DNA of 64,000 nucleotides from Amia ocellicauda (taxonomy: Eukaryota > Chordata > Actinopteri > Amiiformes > Amiidae), in contig NC_089851.1 in NCBI RefSeq assembly GCF_036373705.1, forward strand, positions 58,595,850-58,659,849. Reading direction: 5' to 3'. The translations under genes were made by a program, and so were the position numbers. Below, in pieces: positions 47,722-60,657 of the stretch (positions within the stretch are counted from its first letter, which is position 1; every line of letters begins with the position of its first letter). The notes beneath the pieces were generated by a model. It did no database searches, was not told the DNA's origin, and saw only the letters and a list, made by a program, of their open reading frames with translations.

Positions 47722-50438
47722 TCAATGATCTGCTGTTATGCTACTATGCTACTGACCATTGGGGGAGCGATAGCAAGCAAGAGAGTTAGATATCAAGAGT
47801 CATAGATAGATAGATAGATAGATGGATGGATGGACGGCAAGGCAAGCATCTGATTGACAGTGGTCCGTGATCTGCTGTTATGCTACTATGCTACTGACCA
47901 TTGGGGGAGCGATAGCAAGCAAGAGAGTTAGATATCAAGAGTCATAGATAGATAGATAGATAGATGGATGGATGGACGGCAAGGCAAGCATCTGATTGAC
48001 AGTGGTCCGTGATCTGCTGTTATGCTACAATGCTACTGACCATTGGGGGAGCGATAGCAAGCAAGAGAGTTAGATATCAAGAGTCATAGATAGATAGATA
48101 GATAGATGGATGGATGGACGGCAAGGCAAGCATCTGATTGACAGTGGTCCGTGATCTGCTGTTAAGCTACTATGCTACTGACCATTGGGGGAGCGATAGC
48201 AAGCAAGAGAGTTAGATATCAAGAGTCATAGATAGATAGATAGATAGATGGATGGATGGACGGCAAGGCAAGCATCTGATTGACAGTGGTCCGTGATCTG
48301 CTGTTATGCTACAATGCTACTGACCATTGGGGGAGCGATAGCAAGCAAGAGAGTTAGATATCAAGAGTCATAGATAGATAGATAGATAGATGGATGGATG
48401 GACGGCAAGGCAAGCATCTGATTGACAGTGGTCCGTGATCTCCTGTTATGCTACTATGCTACTGACCATTGGGGGAGCGATAGCAAGCAAGAGAGTTAGA
48501 TATCGAGAGTCATTGATAGATAGATAGATAGATGGATGGATGGATGGACGGCAACCCAAGCATCTGATTGACAGTGGTCCGTGATCTGCTGTTATGCTAC
48601 TTTGCTTCTGACCATTGGGGGAGCGATAGCAAGCAAGAGAGTTAGATGTCAAGAGTCATAGATAGATAGATAGACAGATGGATGGATGGACGGCAAGGCA
48701 AGCACCTGATTGACAGTGGTCCGTGATCTGCTGTTATGCTACTATGCTACTGACCATTGGGTGAGCGAAAGCAAGTAAGAGAGTTAGATATCAAGACTCA
48801 TAGATAGATAGATAGATAGATGGATGGATGGACGGCAAGGCAAGCATCTGAGTGACAGTGGTCCGTGATCTGCTGTTATGCTACTATGCTACTGACCATT
48901 GGGGGAGCGATAGCAAGCAAGAGAGTTAGATATCAAGAGTCATAGATAGATAGATAGATAGATGGATGGATGGACGGCAAGGCAAGCATCTGATTGACAG
49001 TGGTCCGTGATCTGCTGTTATGCTACTATGCTACTGACCATTGGGGGAGCGATAGCAAGCAAGAGAGTTAGATATCGAGAGTCATTGATAGATAGATAGA
49101 TAGATGGATGGATGGATGGACTGAAGGCAAGCATCTGATTGACAGTGGTCCGTGATCTGCTGTTATGCTACTATGCTACTGACCATTGGGGGAGCGATAG
49201 CAAGCAAGAGAGTTAGATATCAAGAGTCATTGATAGATAGATAGACAGATGGATGGATGGACGGCAAGGCAAGCACCTGATTGACAGTGGTCCGTGATCT
49301 GCTGTTATGCTACTATGCTACTGACCATTGGGTGAGCGAAAGCAAGTAAGAGTGTTAGATATCAAGAGTCATTGATAGATAGATAGATAGATAGATGGAT
49401 GGATGGACGGCAAGGCAAGCATCTGATTGACAGTGGTCCGTGATCTGCTGTTATGCTACAATGCTACTGACCATTGGGGGAGCGATAGCAAGCAAGAGAG
49501 TTAGATATCAAGAGTCATTGATAGATAGATAGATAGATGGATGGATGGATGGACGGCAAGGCAAGCATCTGATTGACAGTGGTCCATGATCTGCTGTTAT
49601 GCTACTATGCTACTGACCATTGGGGGAGCGATAGCAAGCAAGAGAGTTAGATATCAAGAGTCATAGATAGATAGATAGATAGATGGATGGATGGACGGCA
49701 AGGCAAGCATCTGATTGACAGTGGTCCGTGATCTGCTGTTATGCTACTATGCTACTGACCATTGGGGGAGCGATAGCAAGTAAGAGAGTTAGATATCGAG
49801 AGTCATTGATAGATAGATAGATAGATGGATGGATGGATGGACGGCAAGGCAAGCATCTGATTGACAGTGGTCCGTGATCTGCTGTTATGCTACTATGCTA
49901 CTGACCATTGGGGGAGCGATAGCAAGCAAGAGAGTTAGATATCAAGAGTCATTGATAGATAGATAGATAGATGGATGGATGGACGGCAAGGCAAGCATCT
50001 GATTGACAGTGGTCCATGATCTGCTGTTATGCTACTATGCTACTGACCATTGGGGGAGCGATAGCAAGCAAGAGAGTTAGATAACAAGAGTCATAGATAG
50101 ATAGATGGATGGATGGATGGTCGGCAAGGCAAGCATCTGATTGACAGTGGTCCGTGATCTGCTGTTATGCTACTATGCTACTGACCATTGGGGGAGCGAT
50201 AGCAAGTAAGAGAGTTAGATATCGAGAGTCATAGATAGATGGATAGATAGATGGATGGATGGACGGGAAGGCAAGCATCTGATTGACAGTGGTCCGTGAT
50301 CTGCTGTTATGCTACTATGCTACTGACCATTGGGGGAGCGATAGCAAGCAAGAGAGTTAGATATCGAGAGTCATTGATAGATAGATAGATAGATGGATGG
50401 ATGGATGGACGGAAAGGCAAGCATCTGATTGACAGTGG
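47722..50438 (+). repeat. 2717 bp higher-order repeat, unit 2
   Basis: Markers recur at exactly 2717 bp: CTGAAGG monomer 46401 to 49118, GGTCGGC 47404 to 50121, and the CTCCTGTT/TTGCTTCTG pair 45729 to 48446. The early part differs from unit 1 around 47.87-48.4 kb. Confidence 0.85.
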
Positions 50439-51834
50439 TCAATGATCTGCTGTTATGCTACTATGCTACTGACCATTGGGGGAGCGATAGCAAGCAAGAG
50501 AGTTAGATATCAAGAGTCATAGATAGATAGATAGATAGATGGATGGATGGACGGCAAGGCAAGCATCTGATTGACAGTGGTCCGTGATCTGCTGTTATGC
50601 TACTATGCTACTGACCATTGGGGGAGCGATAGCAAGCAAGAGAGTTAGATATCGAGAGTCATTGATAGATAGATAGATAGATGGATGGATGGATGGACGG
50701 CAAGGCAAGCATCTGATTGACAGTGGTCGGTGATCTGCTGTTATGCTACTTTGCTTCTGACCATTGGGGGAGCGATAGCAAGCAAGAGAGTTAGATGTCA
50801 AGAGTCATAGATAGATAGATAGACAGATGGATGGATGGACGGCAAGGCAAGCACCTGATTGACAGTGGTCCGTGATCTGCTGTTATGCTACTATGCTACT
50901 GACCATTGGGGGAGCGATAGCAAGTAAGAGAGTTAGATATCGAGAGTCATAGATAGATAGATAGATAGATGGATGGACGGCAAGGCAAGCATCTGATTGA
51001 CAGTGGTCCGTGATCTGCTGTTATGCTACAATGCTACTGACCATTGGGGGAGCGATAGCAAGCAAGAGAGTTAGATATCAAGAGTCATAGATAGATAGAT
51101 AGATAGATGGATGGATGGACGGCAAGGCAAGCATCTGATTGACAGTGGTCCGTGATCTCCTGTTATGCTACTATGCTACTGACCATTGGGGGAGCGATAG
51201 CAAGCAAGAGAGTTAGATATCGAGAGTCATTGATAGATAGATAGATAGATGGATGGATGGATGGACGGCAAGCCAAGCATCTGATTGACAGTGGTCCGTG
51301 ATCTGCTGTTATGCTACTTTGCTTCTGACCATTGGGGGAGCGATAGCAAGCAAGAGAGTTAGATGTCAAGAGTCATAGATAGATAGATAGACAGATGGAT
51401 GGATGGACGGCAAGGCAAGCACCTGATTGACAGTGGTCCGTGATCTGCTGTTATGCTACTATGCTACTGACCATTGGGTGAGCGAAAGCAAGTAAGAGAG
51501 TTAGATATCAAGACTCATAGATAGATAGATAGATAGATGGATGGATGGACGGCAAGGCAAGCATCTGAGTGACAGTGGTCCGTGATCTGCTGTTATGCTA
51601 CTATGCTACTGACCATTGGGGGAGCGATAGCAAGCAAGAGAGTTAGATATCAAGAGTCATAGATAGATAGATAGATAGATGGATGGATGGACGGCAAGGC
51701 AAGCATCTGATTGACAGTGGTCCGTGATCTGCTGTTATGCTACTATGCTACTGACCATTGGGGGAGCGATAGCAAGCAAGAGAGTTAGATATCGAGAGTC
51801 ATTGATAGATAGATAGATAGATGGATGGATGGAT
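50439..51834 (+). repeat. 2717 bp higher-order repeat, unit 3, partial
   Basis: Colinear with units 1 and 2 (48446 to 51163 is 2717 bp) until about 51.8 kb. There the expected GGACTGAAGG is replaced by a standard monomer. One monomer near 50970 has a shorter GATG tail. Confidence 0.8.
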
Positions 51835-52194
51835 GGACGGCAAGGCAAGCATCTGAGTGACAGTGGTCCGTGATCTGCTGTTATGCTACTATGCTACTGA
51901 CCATTGGGGGAGCGATAGCAAGCAAGAGAGTTAGATATCAAGAGTCATAGATAGATAAATAGATAGATGGATGGATGGACGGCAAGGCAAGCATCTGATT
52001 GACAGTGGTCCGTGATCTGCTGTTATGCTACTATGCTACTGACCATTGGGGGAGCGATAGCAAGCAAGAGAGTTAGATATTGAGAGTCATAGATAGATAG
52101 ATGGATGGATGGATGGACGGCAAGGCAAGAACCTGATTGACAGCGGTCCGTGATCTGCTGTTATTCTACTATCATCAGCAGCAGCAGCAGATTT

Positions 52195-52268
52195 TGCGCC
52201 GTGGCTTAGTTGGTTAAAGCGCCTGTCTAGTAAACAGGAGGTCCTGGGTTCAAATCCCAGCGGTGCCT
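52195..52268 (+). tRNA. tRNA-Thr(AGT), copy 10, with G1T
   Basis: The first acceptor base is T, so the 1-72 pair becomes T-C. Everything else matches copy 1. The terminal mismatch may affect 5' processing or aminoacylation. Confidence 0.82.
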
Positions 52269-52554
52269 TAGGCGGGCTTTCTGTGCTCCTTGCGAAGCTT
52301 GTGCTTCCGCTTTGTCGACCATCAGTTTTAGCAAGATAGGCTTATCGTAAAGCCATCAGAGGACGTAATGAACCGGAAAGCCAACTGGACAGACGCCGGT
52401 TTGTAAAGAAGAACCAGAACCCAAAGGACAAGCGCTACGGCCAACGTCCAATTCCCATTGCCGCCCCTGGACAGTCGCAACAGGGAGCTTGTTGCTCCCG
52501 TCAACCTTACGTTTTCACCTCTGTGTGCTTCCTTTGTTGCAGCCTGCATCCAGA

Positions 52555-52634
52555 TTTTGTTTTGTTTTGTTTTGTTTTGTTTTGTTTTGTTTTGTTTTGT
52601 TTTGTTTTGTTTTGTTTTGTTTTGTTTTGTTTTG

Positions 52635-52665
<31 letters not shown>
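52555..52665 (+). repeat. (TTTTG)n tract, copy 10, 111 bp
   Basis: Uninterrupted pentanucleotide array. Confidence 0.97.
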
Positions 52666-52707
52666 GCCTTACGCCTGAGTGTAGGCACTGGGGAATGGGA
52701 GAGTCCT

Positions 52708-52781
52708 GGCACCGTGGCTTAGTTGGTCAAAGCACCTGTCTTGTAAACAGGAAACCCTGGGTTCGACTCCCAGCAGTGCCT
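52708..52781 (+). tRNA. tRNA-Thr(TGT), copy 10
   Basis: B-type: A26, T54 normal, C6-A67 mismatch. Confidence 0.88.
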
Positions 52782-52945
52782 TGGTTTATGTTGGCCTAGG
52801 CAATGGAAAGGAAGTTTCTAAACGCTCAATACATTTTTGCAAGATGGCCATCCACAGCAAGCAGCTTAAGGTTACTGTAGCCACAGTCTGGCAAGCTGTC
52901 CGCCAGAAGTAGAAACAATAACAAGGGGCGGGGGGAAAAGTGGGC

Positions 52946-53019
52946 CGTCTCTGGGTGGATTCGAACCACCATCCTTTTGGTTAACAGCCAAACGCACTGA
53001 CCGATTGCGCCACAGAGAC
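52946..53019 (-). tRNA. tRNA-Asn(GTT), copy 10
   Basis: G69 is A, converting the usual U4-G69 wobble of the acceptor stem to a U-A pair. C23 is T, giving a G12-U23 wobble in the D stem. G19 is normal. Confidence 0.93.
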
Positions 53020-53119
53020 AGACAGAGGTGTTGTGGTAGCTGCAGTCGTGCAGTTCCTTCACAGTTGCCAAAAATCATTTCCAGCACACGATTTTCTTTG
53101 TCGTTGAATGCAACATACG

Positions 53120-54384
53120 TGACCATTGGGGGAGCGATAGCAAGCAAGAGAGTTAGATATCGAGAGTCATAGATAGATAGATAGATAGATGGATGGATGG
53201 ACGGCAAGGCAAGCATCTGATTGACAGTGTTCCGTGATCTGCTGTTATGCTACTATGCTACTGACCATTGGGGGAGCGATAGCAAGCAAGAGAGTTAGAT
53301 AACAAGAGTCATAGATAGATAGATGGATGGATGGATGGACGGCAAGGCAAGCATCTGATTGACAGTGGTCCGTGATCTGCTGTTATGCTACTATGCTACT
53401 GACCATTGGGGGAGCGATAGCAAGTAAGAGAGTTAGATATCGAGAGTCATTGATAGATAGATAGATAGATGGATGGATGGACGGCAAGGCAAGCATCTGA
53501 TTGACAGTGGTCCGTGATCTGCTGTTATGCTACAATGCTACTGACCATTGGGGGAGCGATAGCAAGCAAGAGAGTTAGATATCAAGAGTCATAGATAGAT
53601 AGATAGATAGATGTATGGATGGACGGCAAGGCAAGCATCTGATTGACAGTGGTCCGTGATCTGCTGTTATGCTACAATGCTACTGACCATTGGGGGAGCG
53701 ATAGCAAGCAAGAGAGTTAGATATCAAGAGTCATAGATAGATAGATAGATAGATGGATGGATGGACGGCAAGGCAAGCATCTGATTGACAGTGGTCCGTG
53801 ATCTGCTGTTATGATACTATGCTACTGACCATTGGGGGAGCGATAGCAAGCAAGAGAGTTAGATATCAAGAGTCATAGATAGATAGATAGATGGATGGAT
53901 GGATGGACGGCAAGGCAAGCATCTGATTGACAGTGGTCCGTGATCTGCTGTTATGCTACTATGCTACTGACCATTGGGGGAGCGATAGCAAGCAAGAGAG
54001 TTAGATATCAAGAGTCATAGATAGGTAGATGGATGGGTGGATGGATGGACGTCAAGGCAAGCATCTGATTGACAGTGGTCCGTGATCTGCTGTTATGCTA
54101 CTATGCTACTGACCATTGGGGGAGCGATAGCAAGCAAGAGAGTTAGATGTCAAGAGTCATAGATAGATAGATAGATGGATGGATGGATGGACGGCAAGGC
54201 AAGCATCTGATTGACAGTGGTCCGTGATCTGCTGTTATGCTACTATGCTACTGACCATTGGGGGAGCGATAGCAAGCAAGAGAGTTAGATATTGAGAGTC
54301 ATAGATAGATAGATGGATGGATGGATGGACGGCAAGGCAAGAACCTGATTGACAGCGGTCCGTGATCTGCTGTTATTCTACTAT
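53120..54384 (+). repeat. Satellite block S11, 1265 bp
   Basis: Same monomer order as S2 with one extra GATA in the last GATA tail (near 54300). Confidence 0.95.
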
Positions 54385-54406
54385 CATCAGCAGCAGCAGC
54401 AGATTT

Positions 54407-54480
54407 TGCGCCGTGGCTTAGTTGGTTAAAGCGCCTGTCTAGTAAACAGGAGGTCCTGGGTTCAAATCCCAGCGGTGCCT
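54407..54480 (+). tRNA. tRNA-Thr(AGT), copy 11, with G1T
   Basis: Same first-base change as copy 10. Confidence 0.82.
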
Positions 54481-54766
54481 TAGGCGGGCTTTCTGTGCTC
54501 CTTGCGAAGCTTGTGCTTCCGCTTTGTCGACCATCAGTTTTAGCAAGATAGGCTTATCGTAAAGCCATCAGAGGACGTAATGAACCGGAAAGCCAACTGG
54601 ACAGACGCCGGTTTGTAAAGAAGAACCAGAACCCAAAGGACAAGCGCTACGGCCAACGTCCAATTCCCATTGCCGCCCCTGGACAGTCGCAACAGGGAGC
54701 TTGTTGCTCCCGTCAACCTTACGTTTTCACCTCTGTGTGCTTCCTTTGTTGCAGCCTGCATCCAGA

Positions 54767-54861
54767 TTTTGTTTTGTTTTGTTTTGTTTTGTTTTGTTTT
54801 GTTTTGTTTTGTTTTGTTTTGTTTTGTTTTGTTTTGTTTTGTTTTGTTTTGTTTTGTTTTG

Positions 54862-54892
<31 letters not shown>
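54767..54892 (+). repeat. (TTTTG)n tract, copy 11, 126 bp
   Basis: Uninterrupted pentanucleotide array. Confidence 0.97.
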
Positions 54893-54934
54893 GCCTTACG
54901 CCTGAGTGTAGGCACTGGGGAATGGGAGAGTCCT

Positions 54935-55008
54935 GGCACCGTGGCTTAGTTGGTCAAAGCACCTGTCTTGTAAACAGGAAACCCTGGGTTCGACTCCCAG
55001 CAGTGCCT
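54935..55008 (+). tRNA. tRNA-Thr(TGT), copy 11
   Basis: B-type, same as copy 10. Confidence 0.88.
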
Positions 55009-55172
55009 TGGTTTATGTTGGCCTAGGCAATGGAAAGGAAGTTTCTAAACGCTCAATACATTTTTGCAAGATGGCCATCCACAGCAAGCAGCTTAAGGTT
55101 ACTGTAGCCACAGTCTGGCAAGCTGTCCGCCAGAAGTAGAAACAATAACAAGGGGCGGGGGGAAAAGTGGGC

Positions 55173-55246
55173 CGTCTCTGGGTGGATTCGAACCACCATC
55201 CTTTTGGTTAACAGCCAAACGCACTGACCGATTGCGCCACAGAGAC
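55173..55246 (-). tRNA. tRNA-Asn(GTT), copy 11
   Basis: Same as copy 10: U4-A69 pair, G12-U23 wobble, G19 normal. Confidence 0.93.
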
Positions 55247-55346
55247 AGACAGAGGTGTTGTGGTAGCTGCAGTCGTGCAGTTCCTTCACAGTTGCCAAAA
55301 ATCATTTCCAGCACACGATTTTCTTTGTCGTTGAATGCAACATACG

Positions 55347-58300
55347 TGACCATTGGGGGAGCGATAGCAAGCAAGAGAGTTAGATATCGAGAGTCATAGA
55401 TAGATAGATAGATAGATGGATGGATGGACGGCAAGGCAAGCATCTGAGTGACAGTGGTCCGTGATCTGCTGTTATGCTACTATGCTACTGACCATTGGGG
55501 GAGCGATAGCAAGCAAGAGAGTTAGATATCAAGAGTCATAGATAGATAGATAGATAGATGGATGGATGGACGGCAAGGCAAGCATCTGATTGACAGTGGT
55601 CCGTGATCTGCTGTTATGCTACTATGGTACTGACCATTGGGGGAGCGATAGCAAGCAAGAGAGTTAGATATCGAGAGTCATTGATAGATAGATAGATAGA
55701 TGGATGGATGGATGGACGGCAAGGCAAGCATCTGATTGACAGTGGTCCGTGATCTGCTGTTATGCTACTATGCTACTGACCATTGGGGGAGCGATAGCAA
55801 GCAAGAGAGTTAGATATCAAGAGTCATTGATAGATAGATAGATAGATGGATGGATGGACGGCAAGGCAAGCATCTGATTGACAGTGGTCCGTGATCTGCT
55901 GTTATGCTACTATGCTACTGACCATTGGGGGAGCGATAGCAAGCAAGAGAGTTAGATATCAAGAGTCATAGATAGATAGATAGATAGATGGATGGATGGA
56001 CGGCAAGGCAAGCATCTGATTGACAGTGGTCCGTGATCTGCTGTTATGCTACTATGCTACTGACCATTGGGGGAGCGATAGCAAGCAAGAGAGTTAGATA
56101 TCGAGAGTCATTGATAGACAGATAGATAGATGGATGGATGGATGGACGGCAAGGCAAGCATCTGATTGACAGTGGTCCGTGATCTGCTGTTATGCTACTT
56201 TGCTTCTGACCATTGGGGGAGCGATAGCAAGTAAGACAGTTAGATATCGAGAGTCATAGATAGATAGATAGATAGATGGATGGATGGATGGACGGCAAGG
56301 CAAGCATCTGATTGACAGTGGTCCGTGATCTGCTGTTATGCTACTATGCTACTGACCATTGGGGGAGCGATAGCAAGCAAGAGAGTTAGATATCAAGAGT
56401 CATTGATAGATAGATAGATAGATGGATGGATGGACGGCAAGGCAAGCATCTGATTGACAGTGGTCCATGATCTGCTGTTATGCTACTATGCTACTGACCA
56501 TTGGGGGAGCGATAGCAAGCAAGAGAGTTAGATAACAAGAGTCATAGATAGATAGATGGATGGATGGATGGACGGCAAGGCAAGCATCTGATTGACAGTG
56601 GTCCGTGATCTGCTGTTATGCTACTATGCTACTGACCATTGGGGGAGCGATAGCAAGTAAGAGAGTTAGATATCGAGAGTCATAGATAGATGGATAGATA
56701 GATGGATGGATGGACGGGAAGGCAAGCATCTGATTGACAGTGGTCCGTGATCTGCTGTTATGCTACTATGCTACTGACCATTGGGGGAGCGATAGCAAGC
56801 AAGAGAGTTAGATATCGAGAGTCATTGATAGATAGATAGATAGATGGATGGATGGATGGATGGACGGAAAGGCAAGCATCAGATTGACAGTGGTCAATGA
56901 TCTGCTGTTATGCTACTATGCTACTGACCATTGGGGGAGCGATAGCAAGCAAGAGAGTTAGATATCAAGAGTCATAGATAGATAGATAGATAGATGGATG
57001 GATGGACGGCAAGGCAAGCATCTGATTGACAGTGGTCCGTGATCTGCTGTTATGCTACTATGCTACTGACCATTGGGGGAGCGATAGCAAGCAAGAGAGT
57101 TAGATATCGAGAGTCATTGATAGATAGATAGATAGATGGATGGATGGATGGACGGCAAGGCAAGCATCTGATTGACAGTGGTCGGTGATCTGCTGTTATG
57201 CTACTTTGCTTCTGACCATTGGGGGAGCGATAGCAAGCAAGAGAGTTAGATGTCAAGAGTCATAGATAGATAGATAGACAGATGGATGGATGGACGGCAA
57301 GGCAAGCACCTGATTGACAGTGGTCCGTGATCTGCTGTTATGCTACTATGCTACTGACCATTGGGGGAGCGATAGCAAGTAAGAGAGTTAGATATCGAGA
57401 GTCATAGATAGATAGATAGATAGATGGATGGATGGACGGCAAGGCAAGCATCTGATTGACAGTGGTCCGTGATCTGCTGTTATGCTACAATACTACTGAC
57501 CATTGGGGGAGCGATAGCAAGCAAGAGAGTTAGATATCAAGAGTCATAGATAGATAGATAGATAGATGGATGGATGGACGGCAAGGCAAGCATCTGATTG
57601 ACAGTGGTCCGTGATCTCCTGTTATGCTACTATGCTACTGACCATTGGGGGAGCGATAGCAAGCAAGAGAGTTAGATATCGAGAGTCATTGATAGATAGA
57701 TAGATAGATGGATGGATGGATGGACGGCAAGCCAAGCATCTGATTGACAGTGGTCCGTGATCTGCTGTTATGCTACTTTGCTTCTGACCATTGGGGGAGC
57801 GATAGCAAGCAAGAGAGTTAGATGTCAAGAGTCATAGATAGATAGATAGACAGATGGATGGATGGACGGCAAGGCAAGCACCTGATTGACAGTGGTCCGT
57901 GATCTGCTGTTATGCTACTATGCTACTGACCATTGGGTGAGCGAAAGCAAGTAAGAGAGTTAGATATCAAGACTCATAGATAGATAGATAGATAGATGGA
58001 TGGATGGACGGCAAGGCAAGCATCTGAGTGACAGTGGTCCGTGATCTGCTGTTATGCTACTATGCTACTGACCATTGGGGGAGCGATAGCAAGCAAGAGA
58101 GTTAGATATCAAGAGTCATAGATAGATAGATAGATAGATGGATGGATGGACGGCAAGGCAAGCATCTGATTGACAGTGGTCCGTGATCTGCTGTTATGCT
58201 ACTATGCTACTGACCATTGGGGGAGCGATAGCAAGCAAGAGAGTTAGATATCGAGAGTCATTGATAGATAGATAGATAGATGGATGGATGGATGGACGGC

Positions 58301-60205
58301 AAGGCAAGCATCTGATTGACAGTGGTCCGTGATCTGCTGTTATGCTACTATGCTACTGACCATTGGGGGAGCGATAGCAAGCAAGAGAGTTAGATATCAA
58401 GAGTCATTGATAGATAGATAGATAGATGGATGGATGGACGGCAAGGCAAGCATCTGATTGACAGTGGTCCGTGATCTGCTGTTATGCTACTATGCTACTG
58501 ACCATTGGGGGAGCGATAGCAAGCAAGAGAGTTAGATATCAAGAGTCATTGATAGATAGATAGATAGATGGATGGATGGACGGCAAGGCAAGCATCTGAT
58601 TGACAGTGGTCCATGATCTGCTGTTATGCTACTATGCTACTGACCATTGGGGGAGCGATAACAAGCAAGAGAGTTAGATAACAAGAGTCATAGATAGATA
58701 GATGGATGGATGGATGGACGGCAAGGCAAGCATCTGATTGACAGTGGTCCGTGATCTGCTGTTATGCTACTATGCTACTGACCATTGGGGGAGCGATAGC
58801 AAGTAAGAGAGTTAGATATCGAGAGTCATAGATAGATAGATAGATAGATGGATGGATGGACGGCAAGGCAAGCATCTGATTGACAGTGGTCCGTGATCTG
58901 CTGTTATGCTACAATGCTACTGACCATTGGGGGAGCGATAGCAAGCAAGAGAGTTAGATATCAAGAGTCATAGATAGATAGATAGATAGATGGATGGATG
59001 GACGGCAAGGCAAGCATCTGATTGACAGTGGTCCGTGATCTCCTGTTATGCTACTATGCTACTGACCATTGGGGGAGCGATAGCAAGCAAGAGAGTTAGA
59101 TATCGAGAGTCATTGATAGATAGATAGATAGATGGATGGATGGATGGACGGCAAGGCAAGCATCTGATTGACAGTGGTCCGTGATCTGCTGTTATGCTAC
59201 TTTGCTTCTGACCATTGGGGGAGCGATAGCAAGCAAGAGAGTTAGATGTCAAGAGTCATTGATAGATAGATAGACAGATGGATGGATGGACGGCAAGGCA
59301 AGCACCTGATTGACAGTGTTCCGTGATCTGCTGTTATGCTACTATGCTACTGACCATTGGGTGAGCGAAAGCAAGTAAGAGAGTTAGATATCAAGACTCA
59401 TAGATAGATAGATAGACAGATGGATGGATGGACGGCAAGGCAAGCATCTGATTGACAGTGGTCCGTGATCTGCTGTTATGCTACTATGCTACTGACCATT
59501 GGGGGAGCGATAGCAAGCAAGAGAGTTAGATATCAAGAGTCATAGATAGATAGATAGATAGATGGATGGATGGACGGCAAGGCAAGCATCTGATTGACAG
59601 TGGTCCGTGATCTGCTGTTATGCTACTATGCTACTGACCATTGGGGGAGCGATAGCAAGCAAGAGAGTTAGATATCGAGAGTCATTGATAGATAGATAGA
59701 TAGATGGATGGATGGATGGACGGCAAGGCAAGCATCTGATTGACAGTGGTCCGTGATCTGCTGTTATGCTACTATGCTACTGACCATTGGGGGAGCGATA
59801 GCAAGCAAGAGAGTTAGATATCAAGAGTCATAGATAGATAGATAGATAGATGGATGGATGGACGGCAAGGCAAGCATCTGATTGACAGTGGTCCGTGATC
59901 TGCTGTTATGCTACTATGCTACTGACCATTGGGGGAGCGATAGCAAGCAAGAGAGTTAGATATCGAGAGTCATTGATAGATAGATAGATAGATGGATGGA
60001 TGGATGGACGGCAAGGCAAGCATCTGATTGACAGTGGTCCGTGATCTGCTGTTATGCTACTTTGCTTCTGACCATTGGGGGAGCGATAGCAAGCTAGAGA
60101 GTTAGATATCAAGAGTCATAGATAGATAGATGGATGGATGGATGGATGGACGGCAAGGCAAGAATCTGATTGAAAGCGGTCCGTGATCTGCTGTTATTCT
60201 ACTAT
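55347..60205 (+). repeat. Satellite block S12, 4859 bp, no tRNA genes
   Basis: About 34 monomers. It contains a stretch colinear with S10 (separate entry) and two further CTTTGCTTCTG monomers near 59200 and 60060. Unlike the other blocks, the monomer before the cassette-flanking monomer reads ATATCAAG rather than ATATTGAG, and the flanking monomer reads AAGAATCTG and GAAAGCGG. Confidence 0.95.
56300..58300 (+). repeat. Displaced segment of the 2717 bp higher-order repeat
   Basis: The TCCATGATC, AGATAACAAG, GGTCAATG (56894), CTCCTGTT, GGCAAGCC and AGACTCAT markers follow the same order as 49.9-51.8 kb, at an offset of 6455-6459 bp. The boundaries are approximate. Confidence 0.75.
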
Positions 60206-60227
60206 CAGCAGCAGCACAGGCAGATTT

Positions 60228-60301
60228 GGCGCCGTGGCTTAGTTGGTTAAAGCGCCTGTCTAGTAAAATGGAGGTTCTGGGTTCAAATCCCAGCGGTGCC
60301 T
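60228..60301 (+). pseudogene. tRNA-Thr(AGT), copy 12, broken anticodon stem
   Basis: The 3' anticodon strand is AATGG instead of ACAGG. This creates G30-A40 and U29-U41 mismatches in a five-pair stem. Position 48 is also T instead of C. The anticodon AGT and the A and B boxes remain, so it could be transcribed, but the product is unlikely to fold into a working tRNA. Confidence 0.7.
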
Positions 60302-60587
60302 TAGGCGGGCTTTCTGTGCTCCTTGCGAAGCTTGTGCTTTCGCTTTGTCGACCATCAGTTTTAGCAAGATAGGCTTATCATAAAGCCATCAGAGGACGTA
60401 ATGAACCGGAAAGCCAACTGGACAGACGCCGGTTTGTAAAGAAGAACCAGAACCCCAAGGACACGCGCTACGGCCAACGTCCAATTCCCATTGCCGCCCC
60501 CGGACAGTTGCAACAGGGAGCTTGTTGCTCCCGTCAACCTTACGTTTTCACCTCTGTGTGCTTCCTTTGTTGCAGTCTGCATCCAGA

Positions 60588-60657
60588 TTTTGTTTTGTTT
60601 TGTTTTGTTTTGTTTTGTTTTGTTTTGTTTTGTTTTGTTTTGTTTTGTTTTGTTTTG

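Larger units (their letters stand above)
44460..52172 (+). repeat. Satellite block S10, 7713 bp, no tRNA genes
   Basis: About 54 monomers. Most of the block is a 2717 bp higher-order repeat (separate entries). The block ends with ATATTGAG and the cassette-flanking monomer before copy 10. Confidence 0.96.
52173..53119 (+). repeat. tRNA cassette copy 10 (subfamily B, 947 bp)
   Basis: Pair with copy 11: both have CATCAGCAG at the left border, T for G1 in Thr(AGT), and GTCTCTG (C-to-T) in Asn. Confidence 0.95.
54385..55346 (+). repeat. tRNA cassette copy 11 (subfamily B, 962 bp)
   Basis: Near duplicate of copy 10, 2212 bp downstream. The length differs by three (TTTTG) units. Confidence 0.95.

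Noticed and set aside
42202-60112. 68-codon minus-strand reading frames in the satellite
   Set aside because: They are the satellite monomer read through its GATA/GATG tail, and exist only where chance substitutions remove stop codons.
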